64,000 nt of DNA from assembly GCF_000283155.1 (NCBI RefSeq), contig NW_004454163.1:18318633-18382632 (forward strand). The letters are read 5' to 3'. This DNA comes from Ceratotherium simum simum. Its lineage: Eukaryota > Chordata > Mammalia > Perissodactyla > Rhinocerotidae. The notes under the pieces were generated by a model that had not been told where the DNA came from, made no database searches, and saw nothing but the letters and a program-made list of their open reading frames with translations. Shown here piece after piece: positions 31,496-42,870 of this stretch. The first letter of the stretch is position 1. Each line of letters opens with the position of its first letter. The position numbers were made by a program, and so were the translations under genes.

Positions 31496-32625
31496 GCAGA
31501 TCAATTCAATTCAATTCTACAAACGTTTGTTGAGTACCAAGTCTGCACCAGACTCTGCAAATTTGAGAGCAAGAGCTTGAAAGAGAGAGCACCAGCCATG
31601 ACCCCTTCTCTCAATGAGCTCCCAGGTCCTGGGGAGGCAAATGCTGCGCGCATAATGCAGCGTGAGGAGAGCTATAAAAGCAGCATGTCTGTGAGCAGCG
31701 TGGCCCAGAGCAAGGCCAGGCGAGACTAACCCCGTTTGGGGATGGAGCAGAGGAATCAAGGGAGGCTCCTTGAGGGATCTGACAGCTGAGCTAGGATTTA
31801 TGAAATAAACTTTTCTCCAGCATGAGGGGGTAGTGGTGGGCAGGGAAGGTTTTATGGAGACGTTACAGAACGTGGAAAATCACAGAGCCATAACACACCA
31901 GGACAGATTTGAGGAGTCGATGCAAATGTGAAAGGAAGAGTTGAAAGAGATGAGCCTGGAGGTGCAGACAGGGGCCAGACCACAAAGGGCTTTGTATTAC
32001 TTGATCCTGGAGGGCAGAGGGAGCCAGGGGAGGGAGGTCAGGACACCTCAAGAGGGTGAACCAATAGCCCAGGGAAGAGACGAGGGACTGAACCAGGATA
32101 GTGGTGGTGGGCACTGAGGGGACTCTACAGGTTTGAGAAATACATAAGAAGTAGAATCGCTATGACAAGGTGATCAGCCAACGGTCAGGGTGAGAGGGGA
32201 AGGGAGGATGTGAAGGAGCCTGAGGAAGGAGACGGTGTCATGAAGGGACTGGTCCACAGGGCACACACTGCAGAGACCTCAGGTAGACAAGGATGGAGCA
32301 GCTGGCGGTCATGGGTCACTGGTGGTCTCTGCCAGGGCAGAAGTGGGAGGGGGTGAGGGAAAGGGAGGTCTCCATAAGACTCACATGTCCCAGGAACCTG
32401 GATGTAAGGCAAAGGTGGAAGAATGGAAGGATGGGGGCCCAAGGGTCACAGATGTGCTTTATTTTTACCATGAGAGAGAGAAGTATGTTTCTATCCCGAG
32501 GGGAAGAAGCCAGTGGAGGGCAACGGAATTTGAAGATGGGGGTTGGAGTGGGGACTGGGGGAGGGGGCTGGTCAGTGGTGCCAGGAGCAGATGAGATCTA
32601 GAATACACATGGTGTGGTAAACCTG
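31496..32625 (-). mobile_element. L2 LINE, long 3' portion, antisense
   Basis: It starts with the complement of the L2 tail (AACGTTTGTTGAGTACCAAG) and continues upstream through GCCAGACCACAAAGGGCTTT, ATAGCCCAGGGAAGAGACGA and AGAAGTAGAATCGCTATGAC, in the order of L2 read backwards. At about 1.1 kb it is the longest uninterrupted L2 here. The ORF2-derived part has many stops. Confidence 0.8.
32538..32567 (+). other. G-quadruplex motif within the antisense L2
   Basis: G-runs of 5, 4, 4-5 and 5 bases are separated by TTGGAGT, ACT and A, satisfying the G3+N1-7 rule. Confidence 0.6.
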
Positions 32626-32759
32626 GGCAGAAGACCAGGAATTTGGAACATCTGGTCTCCCTGAGTCAGGCAAAACTCCTAAGGGATGGTGTCCAGAGAG
32701 TCATGGTTGACAGAATACAGAACACAACTGTTTTTACGCAATATTTTCATGTCCATAGA

Positions 32760-32960
32760 AGTCTTCATTTCTCAAAATGCTTCCATGAATGATCTCACTT
32801 GTTCCTCACAATGATTCTGTGAGACAGCCATTAATACTCCCATGTAACAGTTGAGGAAGCTGAGTTCAGAGAGGGCAGGTAGCTTCCCCAGATTCACAGA
32901 GTGAGTAAGTGATGGAACTAGCCTTAGTAACCAGTCTTCCAGGCTCCAGATCTGCTGCCG
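32760..32960 (-). repeat. MIR SINE, near full length
   Basis: CTCACTTGTTCCTCACAATG, then GTAACAGTTGAGGAAGCTGA and GATTCACAGAGTGAGTAAGT are the MIR in complement. Confidence 0.85.
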
Positions 32961-33261
32961 CCCTGCCTCCCAGCTCCCCAGGGCCTCAACTCTCAGGTCC
33001 CAGAGGAGACTCACGCTAACTCTCCTGCACAGTCTTTTGCTAAACATAAAAATCTAATGTACTCCTTTAATTTTATTTGACATTGCAAAATTCATCCAGT
33101 ATCAGATCTAAAACATATCATAGCATCAAATAAACATGATTTCAATTATTTTTTCTAGGTACACAGGCTGCCTTTGCAGCAGATTCTAACGGATCTTCTC
33201 TCCTCTCTCTTTCCTCCATTCGTGCCCTGTGCCGTGCCGTGCATCAACCCAGGGGCACGAT

Positions 33262-33390
33262 GGAATCCTTTGGGAAGCCTTTAAAGGAATACCAAGCCCA
33301 GCACACACCCAGGACCATGGGATCAGAACCTCTGGGGGTGGGCCCGGGCATCAGCGACATCCAGGGGATGTGGATGCACAGGAAGGACTC
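33262..33390 (+). mobile_element. MER5-type hAT fragment
   Basis: AATCCTTTGGGAAGCCTTTA, then GATCAGAACCTCTGGGGGTG and GGCCCGGGCATCAGCGACAT resemble the centre of MER5-type elements. Both termini are lost. Confidence 0.5.
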
Positions 33391-33649
33391 AGAATCCTGA
33401 TGTGGAGGAAGACAGCTCCAGAAGGGCTCCTGGGAGATGCCAGGGAGAGAAGGGGAGGACCCGAAGCTGCACAGATTCAGTGAGTCTGGTCAAACACACA
33501 AGCCCATCAGCCAGTATGCCAGGAGGAGAAACCAGGGAGAAACTGTCTCCCATCATGTAACTCCAGTCCTACCTGCCCTGATGGGCACACTCCCATTTTC
33601 CCTTCCTGGTGATCTGCCACACGGAAGGCAGGTTTGGGTATTTCTCCTC

Positions 33650-33760
33650 TTTTTATAGAGGAGTTAACCGAGGCTTGAAGATGTGAAATGCCTACCCCAA
33701 GGTTGGTCATCTTTATGGAACAAAGCCCAACTGGAGGACCAGAACCTCACTGCCAGAGAG
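33650..33760 (-). repeat. MIR SINE fragment
   Basis: TTTTTATAGAGGAGTTAACC, then GAGGCTTGAAGATGTGAAAT and CCAACTGGAGGACCAGAACC are a diverged complement of MIR. Confidence 0.55.
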
Positions 33761-34268
33761 GACAGAGAGCTGACGTGGTCCCTCCCCCTTGCCAAGGCCT
33801 TCTCACATATGGGCCTCTCTCATTTTCACAAGGGGGACCCTTTCCAGTCAGCTCACCTCTCCCTGTGGTCACAGGGTACTTCTTGATGTGTGCCCAGCTC
33901 TCCCTTAAAATCTTACAACGCACACGGTTTCATGCCCCGCAAGCGAACCCTTGTCACTTGCATCATCGTGTCCCCTGGCCACTCTCTACCTAAAACAAGA
34001 GCTCGGGTAAGTTCTTGGGCAACTCCACCTACCACCCCAAAATCAGCCTTTTGGCTCTAAGAAAGGTACAGAAGGCTCCTTGCCCCCTGCTCCGAACCAG
34101 CGCCTCTCTCTGGTCCCTCATGAGACAAAGAGCTTCAACAACCCACAGTATTCACGATGACACCACTGTGCCACCTAGCACAGCACCGAGAAGGGCATGG
34201 CGCCCACCCTGAGGGCCTGCTGTCCGGTAGAGAATCTACGACATGCACACACGAAACAGGAAAATCAA
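33761..34268. other. Unique DNA, no gene seen
   Basis: Frames of 65-101 codons without domains. No repeat was recognised. Confidence 0.5.
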
Positions 34269-34269
34269 G

Positions 34270-34490
34270 AATTAAACTGGTTGAAACTAACCTTAGGTGC
34301 ATTCTAGCTCTTGGAGAAGTTATTTAATCTCTCTTGACCTCAGTCTACTCATCAAAATAATGGGGACACTTCCTATACTAACACCACCTTAGAGGGGAGT
34401 GTGAGGCCAAATGAATTAATCTATGTGAAGTGCTCAGAATGTGCCTGAAGGATATTTAGGCTCCGAAATGCTGGTTGTTATTGCTGTTGT
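34270..34490 (+). repeat. MIR SINE, near full length
   Basis: CTTGGAGAAGTTATTTAATC, then CTGACCTCAGTC-like core (TTGACCTCAGTCTACTCATC) and GAATTAATCTATGTGAAGTG, the MIR 3' half. The end carries GTTGTTATTGCTGTTG. Confidence 0.8.
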
Positions 34491-35454
34491 GCTTTCTGTG
34501 TAGACTGGATGCTCAGAGGAGGGAGGGACTGTGTGGCCTACAGTGGCTAGGAGGGAATTTCTAGGGGAGGCTGGGCATGTAAGCATTAATACAATTGAGA
34601 GGGGAGGGTACCATTCAAGAGGAAGGCAGAAAATGAGTCGGAATTTGGACATTAATTTACTGTCGGCGAGCCACGAAGTGTGAGGCCCAACACCAACCCC
34701 AACCCCCCCAGAATTCCTGCCGCTGCTGCAGGATGGACCACATTATTAAAGAAAATACCCCACAGGAACGGAAACCAAACAACTCCAGGCAACAGGAGTT
34801 CAGGGGACCTTTGGCTCTATCTCCAAGGCAATTGAAAAGAGCTCAAAACAGATTAAAATATGAGATGAATTTCGAAGCCCAGGAATGAGAGAAAATGAAT
34901 CCTGTGACTGAGAAGCCAATATGATTATTGCATTATTTGGTTGGAAAGTTAAAATGTGCAGGAAATGTCAGATGCTTTCTCGAGATGGAGGGAGGTTAGG
35001 GACAGCAGAGCCGTTGGGGGCATATTCTTTTTAATATTAAAAAACAGCTTCATCCCCGACTTAGTTTTAATCAGAAAAACCCTGTTGGTAGAGCAGCCTG
35101 CCCGTCTGCATATGCCTGAGGTCTTTTTAAGGCACATATTCCACCCCTCAGTTGTTGCCCCCCCAAGGACAAGACTTTTTATAAGACCCCCCCCCCAATA
35201 AAACTAAATAAATCCCAGGGGAAGGGTGCCCTCCCTACACACACACCCCTAGACACACCCTCAGGGCACTGACGGTGGCTCAGCCCCAAACCAAACCTGG
35301 TAGAAAGCCCAGCTACCAGCAGTTTTTCTCTGCAGCCTCTCCACATCTTTCCTGCCTAGATTCATTCTCCTCCTCCCTGGGCAATTACCACTCCTAGGTC
35401 TGTTCACTATCCATGCCACCCTCGGTCCCCATGTCTCCATCTCCGTGTCCATCA
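34491..35454. other. Unique DNA with candidate regulatory core
   Basis: 34660-35150 is non-repeat and compositionally distinct. It contains TGATTATTGCATTATTTGG near 34921 (C/EBP- or Oct-like) and TTTTTAATATTAAAAAAC near 35029. An 81-codon frame there has no domain. The rest (C-runs at 35160-35200) shows nothing. Confidence 0.35.
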
Positions 35455-35904
35455 TTCACTCGTTCACTCAGTCATTCACTAAAAGATTCTTAGGTATCAA
35501 CTTGCAGGCTGTGCTGGGTGTTGAAGACACAAAGACATGCAAAGCCAAGTCCCTTCCTGCAGAGAGCTGACAGTCAAATAAGGAAGACAGTCATGCAGCG
35601 AGCGATGGAGAGGCACAGTCTGGGGGAGCTGAGGAGAAGGGCTGGTTAATCCTGCCCATAGGAAGGGGGTCAGGCAAATCTCCTTAAGGAGGCAGCATCT
35701 GGGCCTGACCGTTGAGTTGGCTTTCATTATGCGGAGAAGAGTAAGGGAATTCCACGTGTGCGCACAGAATTAAGCCAAGGCCCATGGCCAGGAAATGTGA
35801 CCCAAACCCAAGGGATAGTGAAGAGACAAGTTTGACTAGTGTGAAGAGGCCACGTGAGAGGTGAGAGAGAAAGCTAATGAGGAAGGCCGAGGTCAGACTG
35901 ATGG

Positions 35905-36660
35905 GGGCTTTTTTGTATTTTTTAAATAAGTAATACATTAAATGGTTCAAATCCAAAAAGGTACGAAAGGAAGTGCAGTGAAAAGTCACCTTCCCATCGC
36001 TCCCTGCAACTATCCCACTCCTCATCTCAAAGGCAAGCAATGTCAGCCGTTTCTTATGTATCCTTACAGAGATATTTTATGCATATACAAGAAAATATAT
36101 ACCTCTTTTACCTTTTGTGCACAAATTGTAGCATACTATATACATTGTTCTACATTTTTCCATTTAATTATATATTGCAAACCAGTAGTTCTCAAAATGG
36201 AGAGTGCATCAGAATTACCTGGCCATCTTGCTAAAACACAGATTGCTGGGTCCCACTCCAGAGCCTCTGATTCAGTAGGTCTAGGGTGGAGCCTGAGAAT
36301 GTACATTTCCAACAAGTTCTCAAGTGCTGCTGCTGTTGCTGGTCCAGGAACCACACTTTGAGAACCAATAGTGTAGATCACGCTACATGAATTTATAAAG
36401 AGCAGCCTTGTTCATTTTCATGGTTGTGTAGTATTCCATTGCTTGACCATATGGTGATGTATTTAACCAGTCCCCTCCATTTAGGTTGTTTCCAATCTTT
36501 TGCTATTTCTAACAGTTGTGCAGTAATTACACTTGTGCATTCATTATTTCACTCATGTGGGTGTAGAGTTCTGGGATAATGTCTGGGTCAAAGGGTATGT
36601 GCACTGGCAATTTTGACAGACACTGCCAGGCAGCTCTTGGAAGGAGCCTTGAATGCTAAT
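35905..36660 (-). mobile_element. Old L1 3' fragment, antisense, inserted in L2
   Basis: AGAGATATTTTATGCATATA, ATACTATATACATTGTTCTA, GTAGTATTCCATTGCTTGAC and GGTCAAAGGGTATGTGCACT occur in order as the complement of the L1 ORF2 end plus 3' UTR. A MER5A at 36183-36371 splits it. Confidence 0.8.
36183..36371 (+). mobile_element. MER5A hAT-Charlie element, inserted in the L1
   Basis: Runs from CAGTAGTTCTCAAAATGGAG through CTCTGATTCAGTAGGTCTAG to CTTTGAGAACCAATAG with both termini preserved. It lies within the antisense L1 and is the youngest of the three nested layers. Confidence 0.9.
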
Positions 36661-36794
36661 ATAAGGAATTTTGAAATTTAATTAATGCAGGCTTTTGAGC
36701 AGAAGACTGGCGAGGTCCGAGATGTGCTTTAGGAAAATTAATCTGACTCCAAGGTGAAGTGTGGACTAGAGTGAAGAGAGCCTAAGAGAGAATG

Positions 36795-37290
36795 ACCACT
36801 GTGGCAGACAGACTCTAAGGGTGCCCCATGAGCCCTGCCTCCTGGTCATCATACCTTTAAATAAGTCCTTTCCTCTAAGTGTAGGTGGGACCTGTGACTG
36901 ACTTCTAACCAATACAATATGGCACAAGTGATGCAATCTCACTCCTGCAATCACGTTACATTATGTAAGACTCCACCTTGCTAGTAGACTGGTACTAGAG
37001 ACTTTCTTCCTTTCTGGCTTTGAAGAAGCAAGCTTCCATGAATCCTACTGAATGCTGCCAACAACCACACAAAATGGGAAAGAAATCTTTCCCCAGTTGA
37101 GCCTCCAGATGAGAACCCAGCCCTGAAAGACACTTTGATTGCAGCTCATGAGAGACCTTAAGGCCAGGACCTAGCTAAGCTGTGTTGGGACTCCTGGCCT
37201 ACAGAAATAACAATTCTGTGAGATAACAAATGTGGCTTGTTTTAAGCAATTAAGTTTGTAATGATCTGTTTGGCAGCAAGAGATAACCAA
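36795..37290 (+). mobile_element. Solitary old LTR (ERVL/MaLR-like)
   Basis: Starts TGTGGCAGACAGACTCTAAG, continues with GGTGGGACCTGTGACTGACT and GGCTTTGAAGAAGCAAGCTT, and ends with AATTCTGTGAGATAACAAAT and TTTAAGCAATTAAGTTTGTA, the layout of an ancient mammalian LTR. No internal retroviral genes adjoin it. Confidence 0.75.
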
Positions 37291-37744
37291 GCAAACTTTA
37301 AGAGGGTGTTCAAAAAACAGGCCATTAAGTGAAGGCCTGAAGTGAACAGGTGTCAGGGGCAGAAGAGGGGAATAGAGATGAAGGGTGAGTGTAGGAGATG
37401 TTTCAGAAGAGACCAGAACCTATGGGTTCACAAGAAAGGCAGACAGAGCAGCCTCCTACCATCTGGGGGCAAGACGGTTGGACAACGTCCCTGACACAGG
37501 CTCAGCCCATTTTCATGAGACCAAACCACAGAGCAGTCCGAGGTGGGGTGGAACAGACACCCTTGCTCCTGATCCCTCTCTGAAAGTGTTCCTTCCCTTG
37601 CAGATGTCTCCAACATTACCTCAGCACAGCCTCCCCAGGCCACCAGCAGCCACCTGCAATTTGCTGACAAGGCAGATAAGCACCCACACAGAGAAGACCC
37701 AAATAAATCAAGGTGGCATTTCAAACCACTGGGAGCAAGATTGA
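37291..37744. other. Unique DNA, no gene seen
   Basis: A 119-codon plus-strand frame (37385-37744) overlaps a 98-codon minus-strand frame; neither has a domain. The stretch ends where the L1-rich AT region begins. Confidence 0.5.
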
Positions 37745-38408
37745 CTTTTCAACTAATTGTGTTGCAACAACTCAGGAATCAACTGAAAAAATTTGGATCA
37801 CATGTATCAAGGACCTAAACAAAAAATGGAACTATGAAAAGAGCTAGAAGAAAAATGTGGGAGAATGTTTTTAATACTCTTGAAATGGGAAGGACTTTCA
37901 AAGTATGACCCAAATCCGAATGTCATATTTTTTTAAAAAGGCGACATCTGAGTTCAAAAATCTTAAAATATCTAACACCAGAAAATAAAATAAAGTCAAA
38001 AGACAAATGAAAAAATGGGAAAAATATATTTTGCAACATATATGGCAAGCATAGGGCTAATTTCATTTCTATGTAAATAATGTGCATGTGCGAACATAAG
38101 CAAGTCCGTAAGAAGTGCCAACAACTCAATAGAGAAATGTACAAGAAAGAAGAAATTAAATTGTCAGTCCACAAAGCAGGAAACACAAATGCATTATACA
38201 CATCTGAAATGATGCTCATCCTCACACAATGCAGGAAATGCAAATTAAATCCACAATGTGATCCAATATTTCATACATCAGATTGGTAAATATATTTAAA
38301 TATGCACAGTGCTGCTGAACCAGAGTATGTATAACCACTCTTATCCACAGTTGGTGGAAGTTTAAATTGGTGTCACTACCATGTATGGAAAGGGAACACA
38401 CATACATA

Positions 38409-38444
<36 letters not shown>

Positions 38445-38625
38445 GACTCTCTGGAGAAGGACACAGGAGTACTGGGAAGAGTGACCGCCTCTGCTAGAAG
38501 AACCATGTGACTGCAGCCAGGGCACAGAAGTGGACAGGAGGATTTTCACTGTATCCCTTTTGTACTGTTTACAACTTTCCCAAGTACATGTACTACATTC
38601 TCAACAACTCTAAAAAGTAATAAAT
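37745..38625 (+). mobile_element. Old L1 ORF2 end and 3' UTR
   Basis: CAATGCAGGAAATGCAAATT, then CAGATTGGTAAATATATTTA and CAGTTGGTGGAAGTTTAAAT follow the L1 ORF2 C-terminal coding end. The tail GTACATGTACTACATTCTCA with AATAAATAAAAAG ends it. All frames are broken. It contains the alternating repeat tract at 38396-38444. Confidence 0.75.
38396..38444. repeat. 49-bp alternating purine-pyrimidine tract (Z-DNA-prone)
   Basis: Uninterrupted purine-pyrimidine alternation: ACACACATACATATG, then (CG)4-5, then (CA)13. Mixed (CG)n/(CA)n of this length is the classic Z-DNA-forming composition. It is also a likely length-polymorphic microsatellite. Confidence 0.8.
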
Positions 38626-39073
38626 AAAAAGAAGTAGAGAGAACTTCCACTTCTGGGAAGATGGAATAGACATACTTTTCTATGTGCTTCCCTGTAAGTA
38701 AAACTAAAAACCCTGGACATTATGTATAAAACAAACAAGACGAATCTGAAAGGTAAAGAGAAGCAACTGGCTAGGGACCTTGGGACCTGAGAAACAAGAG
38801 GATGGTGAGGTTCTTGGGTTTTCTTTTGGCCTCATATACCCCAGACTTGAAGAAGCTGATAACCTGGAAATATCAATGGGCACAGACAAAAAAATCCCCA
38901 ACAACATCCTGCTCTTTCTAGCCAAAAGACAAGGAAAGGGGCAGCCTAGAAAGACAAAACTTCTATACAATAACTGCTCTAATCCAGCCAAAAACTGCAG
39001 AAAAAACTGTGGCCCCACCCTCATCCATGCTAGCAAAGGCCAATGAGGAGTCTTGACTCTTACTCCCACCCAG

Positions 39074-39340
39074 CAGTAATGAGGCACACTTACCTGCTGG
39101 AATGGTGTCAGTGGAGGCCTAATGGACAGTCAGGATTTTCACCACTGCTCGGCAGTAATGAGACCACCTTCAACCCCTATGGTGTAAGTGGAGGTCACAC
39201 AGGAAGCAGTAACTAGGCATTCCAATCCCTCCCGGTCAGATAGGTATTTGTGGAGGCTGAGTGGGACACTGGGACTTCAACTCCCACATGACAGTAATGA
39301 GGCAGTACCCCCAGTCTCCCTCTGGAGCATGTAAAAAAAA
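39074..39340 (+). repeat. Imperfect tandem repeats in the L1 5' UTR
   Basis: CAGTAATGA occurs at 39074, 39153 and 39292, and GTGGAGG near 39109, 39189 and 39250, giving roughly 80-base and shorter imperfect periods. This resembles the internal repeats of some old L1 5' UTRs. Confidence 0.6.
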
Positions 39341-40999
39341 AAAAAAAGCCAGCTAAAGCAGAAGGTTTAAGCAAGATCCAGAGTCTCAAAACGTATTACC
39401 CAAAATGTCCAGGTTTCAATCAAAAATCACGTATCATATCAAGAACCAAGAGAATCTCAAATTGAATGAAAAAAGACAATCAATAGATGCCAACTCCCAG
39501 ATGACAGAGATGTTAGACTTATCTGACAAAGATATTAAAGTAGCCATCACAAAAATGCTTCAATAAGCAACTGTGAACACATTCGAAACCAATGAAAAAA
39601 ATGAAAAGACTAGCAAAGAAATATCAGATATAAAGAGGAACCGAATGGAAACTTTAGAGCTGGAAAATATCAATAACTGAAATAACAAATTCAATGGATG
39701 GGCTCAATAGCAGAATGGAGGGAACAGAGGAAATAATCAGTGAACTGGAAGATAGAGCAATAAAAATTGCCCAATCTGAAAAATAGAGAGAAAACAGACT
39801 GCAAAAACAAACAAACAAAGCCTCAGGGACTATAGTATCTGTGGTACTAGGACAAAAGATCTAACATTCCTGTCACTGGAGTCCCAGAAGGAGAGGAGAA
39901 AAAGGGTGGTCTGAAGAAGTGCTCAATAGTTGAAAACCTCCCAAATTTGGAAAAGGACATAAACTGACAGATTGAAGAAGCTGAGCGAATCTCAAACAGA
40001 ATAAACTCAAAGAAATCCACATCAAGACACATCCTAGTCAAACTTCTGAAAACTAAAGACAAAGAAAAAATCTTGAAAACAGCCAGAGAGAAATGACACC
40101 AGCTATATGGTGAAAACAATTAGAATGACAGCAGATTTCTCATCAGAAACCATGGAGGCCAAAAAGAAGTAGCACAACGTTTTTCAAGTGTGAAAAGAAC
40201 TATCAACCCAGAATCCTATATCCAGAGAAAATATCCTTCAGGAACAAAGAAGAAATCAAGTCATTCTGAGATAAAGGAAAACTAAGGGAGTTTGTTGCCA
40301 ACAGACCTACTCCCAAAAGAATAGCTAAAGGAAGTTCTTTAGACCAAAAAGAAACAATAAAAGATGGAACCTTGGACCATCAGGAAGGAAGAAAGACACT
40401 AAGCAAAAGTATAGGTGAATACAATCGGCTTTATTTCTCCTCTTGAATTTCTAAATTATATTTGACAGTTGAAGCAAAAATTATAACACCATCTAAATGC
40501 ATGCAGGAAATATTTAAGACAATTACATTATAAACGGAAGGAGGATAAAAAGACATTAAGGGAGGTAAGTTTTCTACATTTCACTCAAATGATGACACCA
40601 GTAAACTGTGGTGAGTTATGTACACATAATGTACTATGTAGAAAAACCACTAAAAAAAAACTATTCAAAAATATAAACTGAAAAATACATAGATGAGTTA
40701 AAGTGGAATTCTAAAAAATGTTTACATATCCCACAAGAAGGTAGGAAAAAAAAACAGAAAGGAAAGAGACAACAAACAGAAAACATAGAAACAAAATTGC
40801 ATACTTAAGCCCTAACATATCAACAATTACATTAAATGTGAATAATCTAAAGATACCAATTAAAAAATATAACCCACTATATGCTGTCTACAAAAAACTC
40901 AGCTCCAGTATTATGATACAGGCAGGTCAAAAGTGAAAGGATGTAAAGAGATATATCATACAAACATTAATCAAAAGAAACCAGGAGTAATTATATCAA

Positions 41000-41540
41000 T
41001 ATGAGATAAAGTAGACTTCAGAGCAAAAAAATTACCAGAGACAGAGAGGGATACTGATAAAGGGTCAATACACCAAGAAATCATAACAATCCTAAATGTG
41101 CATGCACCAAACAGTACAGATACAAAATATGTGAAGCAAACCTGATAGAACTGAAAAGCAATAGATAAATCCACAATTACGTTTACAGACTTGAACATTC
41201 CTCTCTCAAAAATTAATAAAAGAACTAGACAATCAGTAACGATACAGAAGAACTCAACAACACCATCAACTAACAGAATCTAATCAACATTTATAGAACA
41301 CTCCACCCAACAGCAGGAGAATGTACATTCTTCTTAAGTGCCCACAGAACATACACCAAGATAGACTATATCCTGGGCTGTAAAGCAAACTGCGATGAAT
41401 TTAGAAGAATTGAAATCATACAGACTGTCTTCTCTGACCTCAATGGAATCAAATTAGAAATCAATAACAGCAAGATAACAGTAAAACCTCTAACACTTGG
41501 AAACAAATCAACATACTTCTAAATAATCATTGAGTCAAAG
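41000..41540 (+). pseudogene. Degenerate L1 ORF2 endonuclease-domain fragment
   Basis: Translating around 41290-41480 gives pieces resembling L1 ORF2 (for example the IEHSTQQQENVHSS stretch encoded near 41295), broken by stops and frameshifts. L1 ORF2 normally encodes an endonuclease plus reverse transcriptase; here only part of the endonuclease region survives. Confidence 0.65.
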
Positions 41541-42058
41541 AGGAATCCAGATGTCCTTCAACAGGTGAACAGTTAAGCAAACTGTGGTTCACCCACACCA
41601 TGGAATAGTACTGAGCAATAAAAAGGAACAAACTATTGATACATGTGTCAACGTGGATGAATCCTCAGAGAATTAGGCTGAATGAAAAAAATCTAATTCC
41701 AAAAAGTTACAGACATATGGTATGATTCCATTTATATAACATTCTTGAAATAATATAATTATAGAAATGAAGAACAAATTAGCACGTTTCAGGGGTTAAG
41801 CAGGGAATGAGGGCAGGAGGGAAGTGGGCACAGCTATAAAAGCGCAACAGGAGGGATCTGTGTGGTGATGGAAATGTTCTGAATCGTGACTGTATCGATG
41901 TCAATATCCTGGTTGTGATCTTCTACTATAATTTTACAAGATATTGCCATTGGGGAAAACTAGGCTAAAAGTACAAAGGATTCCTCTGTATTATTTTTTT
42001 ACAACTGCATGTGAATCTCCAATTACCTCAAAATAAAAAATTTAATTTAAAAAAAGTA

Positions 42059-42734
42059 GAGAATCCCTCCCAGAAGATGTTATCAAGGTAACAGTGCCAA
42101 TACACACACATTCTCTCTCTCTCTCAGACACACACATGCACACCCATCAAGTGCCTTCAGCTATTGCCATATAAATTTTCACTGCTTTTTAAGTCTGATG
42201 TGATTTTCTGCCTCTCTTTGGAGAAGCCTCATCCAGTCTCTATGAGGTCCAAGAAAACACCTCTGAGGTCTTTCCTTTGGCCTCCTGAGGCTCTTCCACA
42301 GCTTGGCTCTGGATTTGTTAAAGAAATCCAGAACCCACTAGGGAGAGAAAAGCAGGCAGGTGGCAGGAGGTGATCCAAGCTGCATTTTGGGGAGGCCATG
42401 AGCCACTGAAATTAAACCTAAAAGGGGGTATGTGTCTAGTGCCTGGTTCTATGCATGGCACACGTTTTTCTGGAGAGACAGTTTGTGGCTCTCACCCATT
42501 TCTCAAAGGGGTTCATTTCCCGGAGGTGAGAGAAGGAAGAGATCCACGCTTGATATCCAGAACCCCGTTTCTGCAGGAACAACTGGTGAGCTCTGCCGAG
42601 CCCCAGTCCACCTTCTGGAAACTCTCAATAAGCCTCCCAGTATTCCTGCCCCTAGTTGAAAAAGCACTGTTCTGAAAATTGCTGGACCCTCAGGATATTC
42701 AGTTTCCATCCTGTGAAGCTGGAAATGTCAGAGA
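42059..42734. other. Unique DNA with a short (CT)n/(CA)n tract
   Basis: Alternating CT and CA dinucleotides at 42100-42145. Frames of 69-101 codons have no domain. Confidence 0.5.
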
Positions 42735-42870
42735 TTGAAGATCATCTCATTTAAATGCCCCATGCCCACCCAACAGAAGAGGAAACAGAGGCCTAGGGAT
42801 ATAAGATGAATTCTCATGACCATCCAGACAGGCAGGAGCCAAGTTGAAACCAGAACTTGGGTCTCCTCCC
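42735..42870 (-). repeat. MIR SINE
   Basis: CAACAGAAGAGGAAACAGAG, then GCCTAGGGATATAAGATGAA and TTGAAACCAGAACTTGGGTC are the complement of MIR. Confidence 0.65.

Larger units (their letters stand above)
35455..36790 (-). mobile_element. L2 LINE, antisense, interrupted by an L1
   Basis: 35455-35900 runs from the complement of the L2 tail into the 3' region (CAAAGCCAAGTCCCTTCCTG, GAGAGCTGACAGTCAAATAA). After the L1 at 35905-36660, L2-like sequence resumes with AGGCTTTTGAGCAGAAGACT and TAGGAAAATTAATCTGACTC. The two parts are collinear in L2. Confidence 0.7.
38645..42058 (+). mobile_element. Old L1 (L1M-like), 5' region joined to 3' UTR by internal deletion
   Basis: The L1 5' UTR, with imperfect repeats at about 39074-39340, is followed by ORF1-derived sequence (TTATCTGACAAAGATATTAA, GTCCCAGAAGGAGAGGAGAA, GAAACCATGGAGGCC) and the start of ORF2. 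At about 41545 the endonuclease-coding part jumps to the ORF2 end/3' UTR (CATGGAATAGTACTGAGCAA, then AACTGCATGTGAATCTCCAA) and ends with an AATAAA-containing A-rich tail. Reverse transcriptase sequence is absent. Confidence 0.8.

Noticed and set aside
36795..37290. Recent endogenous retrovirus
   Set aside because: Only a decayed solitary LTR is visible, with no gag, pol or env remnants beside it.
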